DNA from: Dryocosmus kuriphilus
Taxonomy: Eukaryota; Arthropoda; Insecta; Hymenoptera; Cynipidae
NCBI GenBank assembly: GCA_038277395.1
Contig: CM076197.1
Coordinates: forward strand, 81,453,951 to 81,517,950
Direction of reading: 5' to 3'
Length of the DNA stretch: 64,000 nt
In this document: positions 11,945 through 20,900 of the stretch, in pieces
Layout of the letters: every line of letters starts with the position of its first letter
Numbering within the stretch: position 1 is the stretch's first letter
Notes under the pieces: model-generated
Told to the model about the DNA's origin: nothing
The model's input: only the letters and a program-made list of their open reading frames with translations
Databases searched by the model: none
Position numbers and translations under genes: made by a program

Positions 11945-14900
11945 CTAAAATAAAAAAACCTTCATCACAGAAATATGAACAAGAGAAAGACCGAAATAAA
12001 ATACAATTTGAATTCATAAATAAATCTATGAAATCATTCGTCATATATTAAAGAAAATAAATTTAAGAAATGCTATCAAAATTATTTGGTACCATGATAC
12101 TCTGATATAAAGATACTTTGGTGCCAACAAATTTAAATGTTTTTTGAATCAAGGTTATTTAATACCAAGCTATTTTGGTATCAAGATTCTTTGGTACCAA
12201 GATATGTTCTTTTATATAAAAATACTTTGGCGCTAGCATTGTTGGTACCAAAATAGTCTTTTGGATTCATTAGTATCAGGATGCATGTTTAAGAACATAC
12301 TTTGACGTCAACATTGTTTAATATACAAATGGTTTGACACCAAGATTCTTGATGAATCATTCAAAGATACTTGAAGAATAAAATTTGTTATAAAAATTCT
12401 CTGGTACCGAGCCTAATTACACAAACAAAAAAATTACCTCTGCAAGGTTTTACAGGAACCCTGTAACTAGGCCCAGCACATTCACCACACGGGCTGCCGG
12501 AAGTGTCGCTTCCAGATCCCTGTCGACTGGAACGAAGTTTGCTCTCAGCCTCTGCGATGCTGGGAAAGTACCTTTGCTTGTGCCACCTCGGCGTTTTAGA
12601 CCTGCGCGTAAGAGAACAAGAGAACGAGGAAGAGAAAAGATCAGGGAATATAAGGGAAGTGAAAGTCAGTCCAGAGCAAGCCGAAGATTAATTCGTTTAC
12701 GAGTGCTCACTGCTCAGCCAAACTACTTAAAAAGCACTTTATAACAAGGAAATACCTCTCAAAATCCACACTCGATCGTTCGTAGTCGATCGCATTGATG
12801 TCCTCGTTCTCCAGGTGACCAAAAGTCTTGAACTGCATCGTATAGTCCAAGGTTGCAGTCGTCACTGATCGGTTGTCCCTTCCAGGAACGCTGAAGGTCG
12901 CATAGGGACTAATCTCGTACATTTCTAGAAAATGGCAAAATTTTAGTTGGATCGTTAATTACTAACGAAGGTTTAAAATCAACAAATACCTGATCCATGA
13001 TCATTAGTTTTGTGATTATCTTGCTTGACTGGAGAACTTGTATAAACTTGATGATTTCTTCTATTGTCTCTCTCAGCAGTCGATTTAAGTTGAACAGTGG
13101 ACATGCAGTTGGATAAATGATGATGTTGCTGATGACCTTGATTTAATCCCAATCCTGGTGCTTGTTGCTGACCTGGCAGTATGTCTCCCAAATAGCTAGA
13201 CCTTAAGATTATTAAATTATTAGAATATAAGATTATTAGATTATTATAAGTTTGAAGGTGATTGGTAGATTATTATAAGAAAGTTCACCTCCCACTTCGT
13301 TTTAGCATCACGTATCCTAAAATGATAGCAGAAATAATCAAAACAATTGCACACACAAGTGGAACAACGATGTAGAGAATTTTGTAGCTAGGTATGCCCT
13401 TGACAGTATCATCATCCATGATCAAATCGTTAGGAGGACCAATGTTAATCCCACTGAGAGTAGTTGTAGCGAACTCTATCTGGGTCTGTGTTGAACCCGC
13501 ATCGTTATGTGCAGTCAAACGTAAACTGTACCAAGATGCTGGTTTCAAATCTCTTATCACAAGGTTCTCAGATGCTCTACTTGCTACTAGAATCCACGGT
13601 TCTGTCCCTATTCTTCTGCGATATTCGACAGTGTAATGGTGGATGAGACACTCTCCATTTGGCCAGGCTGATAAATTTAGACGTACAGATGTTGCGTTTG
13701 CTGATACGATGTCTCGTTCTCTTGGAAGAAGAGGTGCTGTTGGGAAATTCTTTGGTATCAAGATACATTTATAGATACAGATATAGATATTAAAACCATA
13801 TAGAAATATTTAATCACCTGTTCCTTTTGTTGTGGCACTAATCAATGGGCTTGGATCTCCGGTACCAACTCTATTGTAAGCAGTTAAATGAGCATGATAA
13901 GATGAACCACATCTCAAACCACTCAGAGTCATTTCCGTATGTTCAGGAGACAAGGTTATTTCCTCCCAACCTCCCTGGTCTCTTTTATAACTCAAGACGT
14001 ATCCTAGAAGAATAAAATTACCTCAATGTCTATACCAACTGTTTTACGACCTATAAGACTTTTTTGAATAATAGAATTAAATTTTTTTTAAAACCTTGAA
14101 CTGTTGCACCACCATTGTCCGGATGATTCCAACAGAGTTTGATACTATCAGTAGTTGTGTACTGTAATTCGAGAATAGGAGCTCTTGGTGGCATTACAAC
14201 AATCAAGCTGTAAGTTATGGAATCATCTCCGAATAAATTGCTCACTGAACATGTATAATTTCCAGCAACGGACTGGTCTAGGCCTGCAATGAATATCACT
14301 ATTACTTATAGTTAATTTTCTATTTAAACTTTCGTTGATTTCTTTGCATCTTTTAAAAATACCGTGAATGTTTAGATGTCCATCGGTGGTTATTTCATGA
14401 TGCCTTCCGGAAGAAACTTGATTTTTTTTTGTGGGTCCAACTCGGACGAGGTGTTGGGTTTCCAACAACCAACAAGATAGAGCCACTGAAGATTTCACGG
14501 GCCTTCTCAAAACTTGAGAAAAGGAAGCTACTCTCGCTGGAGCTGATAAAATATAAAAGATAAAGTTTTATTTGTTAGATATAAAACTGTATATGTTTTT
14601 AACTCTTAAGTACCTTTAGTATTTGTTGTTTGCGTGACGATAGTTGTTGCTTCGCCCTCGCCAATAGCTGTGGTTGCTGATACCCAAAATTCGTAGATTT
14701 GCCTAAAAGAAATTAAAAGAAAAATCCCGAAGTTCTGAATTTACTGAAAGCAAACAAATCGAAATAATTTTTTCCTTTGCTTTATAATTACCTTTCGCTT
14801 AAGCCTCGTAGTTCCATTGTAAGTGTATCAGTCGAAGACAAAGGTGCTTCGTGCATAACATGAGTATTTTGCCTTGGAGATCCAGCTTCTCTGCTATATA

Positions 14901-17900
14901 CTGTGTATCGGGAAACTCGACCATTTGGCTGCAAAGGTGGTAACCATGATACCAAAATACTATCTACCGTAAGAGCCAGTGCTTTAATTCCAGCCGGTGC
15001 TCCTGGAACTATACAAATAATTAAATTTTAAATTGAGGGACTTGCAAACCTAAACATCTTACCATCTTCGTCAGTTGCACAATAAATTGGAGAACTGAGA
15101 ACTCCATCCCCAGCTCCTGTGTAAGCTAAGACTCTAATCGAATAGTTTGTATATTTGTACAAAGTGTGCAGGTACGTTTCATCGCTTGTCGTCTTTTTAA
15201 CTTCTCCGACTGTTGATATCTCCACTGTAAAAATATTTAAAAATATTAGTTGAGTTCACTAGGATTTTTGATATTTTAAAGTTGAAATAACTCACTATTA
15301 TCGGTAGGCACGTCTATAGAAAATCTTATACCCTTGTATTACTCCCCCGTGTTGATGAGAAGGGGGAGGATGCCAAGAAACTTTGATACTCTGTGAGGAA
15401 AGTGGATTGCAAGTAACTTGTGTTGGAGGTGCTCCTGGCACTGTAAACACATTTTAATTTGAATAAAATCAAGTTATTATTTATTGATTCATAAACAATC
15501 TTTCGAGGTCAATATGTAAAAAAAATTTTTTATAGCTGTTCAATTCTCACCCCCTTCTTGAGTTGTTCCAACAACAGGAACACTTGCAGGTCCACTAGCT
15601 ATACTATTAAAAGCTCTTATAGAGATATCGTATTTTGTATAGTTCCTCAAACCAGTCAATTGAACTTTAGTTGTCGCCCAGCCATTAACAGTCAAACTTT
15701 TGCTTTGGTTAACTCCTGATGTCGAGGAAGAATGTTCAGACCAGGTCACTATATAGCCCAATAAATCCCCGTTGCAGGATTCTTTAGGAGGTGCCTGCAA
15801 AAAGTTATTATAGTAAGAAATAGAACAGTTAAAGTGAATAAAAACTAAATATGGAGAATATTTACCTGCCAGCTGACTATTAACTCTCCAGGTCCAGCTG
15901 ATTTGACTTTGATATCCTGTGGAGGCTCCGTAGGAGCTGATAATAAATTATGTTAAATATACTGTGGAAGAAATAGATACAAATAAAGTGGATATAGTAT
16001 TGATAACAAACCTTCTTCTTGGGTTTTGGCAACAACAGGATCAGTTGGAGCACTGGCGTCGATATTATTGATAGCGAAGATGCGAAAAGTGTAGGTGATA
16101 GCTGGATGGAGTCCATTCACGAGAACCACTTCTTGATCTTCATTGGATACTTCATAGTGAGACAAACCATTTTGAGTTGGATTCGACGCATCTTCGAAAC
16201 TCGATAATCCAGGAGTAAACGAGACATTATGTACTTTCGATGGATCCCAATCATCAGTGATTCCATGCCCAAGGGGACGATATTGTATAACATATTTGTG
16301 AATAGGGGTATTTCCATCAAAGGCCTTCTTCCAGGAAAGTCGAATAGATCTTGATCCTATTTCTATTACTTCGAGATTTGATGGTGGATCAGGTCTTTCT
16401 GTTCATTTAGAGAGAAAATAGGAATAGTTTCCAGATTTTGTATCTATAAATAAATAAGCAAGTAAAAATCTGCTAACCTTGAACTGCGAGGTATATAAGA
16501 TGCTCGCTTCTCCCGTAAGCATTGTCAGCAGTACATCTATAAACTCCAGAGTCTTGTCGATCACTGCTTCTGATTGAAAGTTGAGACTTGAGGCCTATGT
16601 CTGTCTTCACTTGACTGATGCTAAGCCTGTGACCATTTGTGTTTATTCTATTACTATTATGAAGCCACTGTACTTCGATCGGATCATCACCAATTACAGT
16701 ACAATCGAGAGTAACAGATTCACCTCTACGGATGGTGACATTCTTGCTTTGAAATTCGAATCGTGCAGGCTCTGTGATAGAGGATTTGTTAGTTAGTTAG
16801 CAGTTAGTAAGCAAAAAGCAAGAAAATGTTAGCACCATTAGTAGTTTCAGAGTATAGATACCATGTCCTAAAAATATTTCAGGTTATAGGTTTCTTACCA
16901 TTTACAGACACGTAGATAACTTTACTCAATCCCGATCCGATGCTGTTATTAGCTCTGCAGAGATAGTGACCCTCATTCTGAGGTTCGGCTGATGCAGTCC
17001 ACAAGGTATCATTTGGAAGAATCGTCAGTCTTCCATCAAGACCAGCGATCAAAGGTTGGTAGTTGTTAGCAGATCTTCCACGACTTCGAAGCCAATTAAC
17101 AGATGGAGGTGGAAACCCATCGGCTTTACAGTGAACGATGAGAGGACTTCCCAGAAGAGTTGATACATTTTGAGGCTCAAACACCCATTGAGGAGGAACT
17201 CGTACCAGCAATTCTGCTGTCTGATTAACTTTCGCAGCACTATTCATCGCAATACAGGTGTAGTTACCACTGTGTCGGGATGAGATGTTCTTGAAGATCA
17301 GAAAGTGGAAGAAGTCTTCTTCTCTTTCTTCAATCTAAAATGTGGAAGTAGCAATTATAATTTAATTGTAAAAAGACACCTTATTCCGAAAGCATTGAGA
17401 TCTTAAACATATAAAAAAATATATTAGACTCACTCGAAGGGAAGATGGTAAAGGTTCTCCATCCTTTAGCCAAGAGAAATGAATAGGAAGATCCCCGGAA
17501 GTGACACTACAAGAAACTTGAGTTCGACTACCTTCTTGAAGGTCTGCAGGGAAGTAGATCGCACTCATCACTGGTGGACCTGAATTTAAAATTGGAATTT
17601 AATAATATTATTTTTTTAAATTGTTATAACTAGAATTTAAATTGAACATACTGCTGACAAAAAGTTGGATATCTCTACTAGCTGTCTGACCCATTCTTGC
17701 CCGAACTGTGCAAGTGTAAGTTCCAGCATCATGTGGGTCTACGTCAATGATAGCTAAATGTCCATTGTCCACTTTATGTCTCATATCAAGAGGCAAAACT
17801 ACTCCATCTCGTGACCATTCTACTGATGTAATAGGGTATCCAGAATAAGGACAAGCTATGGTCGTATCAACCCCAGCAATCGCTCGGATTGGTCCAATTG

Positions 17901-20900
17901 AACGAATGTAAGGAGCACCTGTATAAATAAAGACGAATTTCGAATTGGTCAAATTAGGAGGTATTTCATTTAGAAGAATTAGGAGAAAAATGTCAAACTT
18001 TAATTATTTAATACCATAAATATTGAGTCTGGCTTTATGGATTGTTGATGCGAGCGAATTGGAAGCGATACAGGAGTAAAGTCCTCCATCTTCAGAAGCT
18101 GCTGATGTGATATTCAAGTGACTTATTACGTCTCCAGACTGGTCGACATATTGACCAATAGCATATCTATAGAAATTAGAAAAATCATTTACATTCCTAA
18201 TTACCCATTTTTAACTCTTTATTACCCATCATTACTCTATAATATTATTCAACATCTTCAGTTTGTCTTTTTTTATACAGGAATTCTGTACCTGTGTCCA
18301 GACATAATTTTCACTCAAAGGTTCTCCATCCAACAGCCAAGTGAAGGAAGGTGGTGGAGATCCGCTTGCTGAACATCGAAGTGAAACTGGAGGTCCTGGT
18401 CTTAAAGCCTGTTCGATAAATGTATACTGCAATTCCGGAACGGTATCTAAAAATTATTTATTAAAACAACATCTCTTTATTAATGCTTTTGCTAACAGGA
18501 TTTGTTATACAATTGCAAAATTTTGAAAATGATGATAAATGATAAAAAGAAATAAATAATTTTAAAGAAGAGATTAGGATTGTTCTCAGTTCTCACCTCC
18601 TAATTTTAACTCGGCAGTCGCCTGCGCATTTTCCTTATCGCTCCTAACTAAACACTGATACATTCCTTTGTCCCTGCGACCCACTGATCCAATAACGAGG
18701 ACTAGAGGGGCCAGTAATCTGATTCTAGTCTCGTGAGCCGTCAAAACTGGAATTCCATCATGTAGCCATTCAACACTTTCCACTGGGTATCCTTCTACTG
18801 TGCAGTTCATTATTGCAGTTTCGCCCGAATTAATCACCTGGAATAAAAATTGCATTTTATTAACATTTTATTTTTGTTAATTTTTTTATTTATTCGTTTA
18901 TTTTTATTTTTATTACATTTTCAAAAACAATGAGAAGATAGGTATTAGTTTTATATTAAAACTGACTTTCGCGGATTTTATTAAATCTCCACGTTTCGAG
19001 ACATGCACCCAAAAAAAACAGTTTTCAAGATGGTGTCTGTCATCGTTATCTGTGAACATGATAACTTTCGAAAGAATTATTCGATTGGAATGCGCTTTGG
19101 ACCACTTACTTAAGGCCTAAAAAGAAGGACGAGTTCGTTAATCAGCGTTTTTTTTGGCCAACGGTTCTGGTTTTATCCATCGAAAATGCTTTTCAAAAAT
19201 CAAACATTCAATTTTCCGCCAAAACTGTGCGAGATACGAAAAAAATATTAAGATATAAAGTTCTTCATCTCAAAAAGGTCTACAAATTTACGTTATATCA
19301 TTTCTTGTGAGACGCATAGTTTTTGAGTTATTCGTGAAAAATGTTATTAAATATTAAAAAATCCACTTTTCAACAAAGCTACGCGAGATATGAAAAAATG
19401 TTAAGAAGCAAAGTTATTTATCTTAAAAGGGTCTAAAAATTTCGTTGATAATTTTTCTTATAACACATATAATTTTTGTTTCAATCGTGAAGAATCTTAT
19501 TAAAAATCAAGAATTCAATTTTTTTGTGAAACTATATGAGGTGCGAAAAAATGTTCAGATGAAAAATTATTTATCTGAAAAAGGCTTACATATTTGGTCC
19601 ACACAATTTTTTTATAGGATGCATATTTTTGTTTTAATCATGAAAAATGTCACTAAAAATAAGGAAAATTAATTTTCAGCCAAATTGAAAAAAAAAATTT
19701 CACGTTTTGAACAAACTTTATTCGAGAGCGACGCGCGACACACGTGATGAGAATCTATTTGTTAAAGTCGAAGGAGCTTTAACAAAAAAAATAAAAATTA
19801 CGGAATTATACTGTTCAATGGTTCGACCTTTAATTTTAAAAGGTTTATACGCACAAATATAGGGGGATGATAATATATCGAGCGCGAAGCGGGCGGAAAC
19901 ATTAAAAAAAAATGTATCTAATTTTATTTTTATTTGTAGATTAGGGGGTATTTTTATATTATTATAGGAAGACATCCAGTTATGAGATATATACTATTCA
20001 AAGTCTGAAGAAACCTAGTCTGGTACCATACAAAACTATGAACTTTATGTTTTGCATCTTGTAAGAAATCCATCAATACCTTTCACAGAAAAATAGTCAG
20101 GTCTCAAGCAAAAATCTGTTTTTAACAAAAACTCAGAATGCTGCCAAAGAAAAGTTTCTTACAACGGGACATGATCCCAGGAGAAGGGGGGGGGGGGGGG
20201 GCAGAGGGAAAAAGAGGTCGAGAGTATAGAGATTGGGGAGCGGGGTGTCGGAGAATAAAGAGTAGAGAAGTGGAAAGGGGTGAGGGGCACAGGAGTAGGG
20301 AAGAAGAGGAAAGACGAATATGTATGTTGGGCAGAGAGGGTGAGGGGCGAGAAGTAAAAAACATGGATCGACTACAATTGGGATGAAGGGTAGAGTGATG
20401 GGTAGAAAAAGAGAAATGGGGGCGTGTGAGGACTATAGGGATCAGAGATATGAGGAGAGGATCAAATATAGAAAATGAAGGGATAATAGGGGTGGAGGGA
20501 GATTAGGGGAGAATAGACGGCTGGGAAGCGAAATGGAGAGGGGAACTAAGGGCGAAGGAAAGAAGAAGGGGTATATATGGAGTATATAACATAAGGGGGT
20601 GGGGATAATAGGGAATGAGCAAATAAATAATAATGGGGAGGGAAAGAAAGGAGACTTACGGGAAAAAAGAGGTGTATGTGGAAAAATAGATGAGGGGATG
20701 ACATTAGACTGAGAGATGTATTAGGAAGAGAGTGGAGAGACGATAGGGACTGAGAGCTGAAATACAAAGAGACTAGAGGGTTGGAAGTGGAAGAGAATGA
20801 AGAACCCAGGAACCAGAAGCGGCTTCTATGGAGAAATAAAAAAGGAAGTGAGGAATATACCTTTAATAGGGGCAGAATTTGTGGTTCAAAAGTGAGGAGG

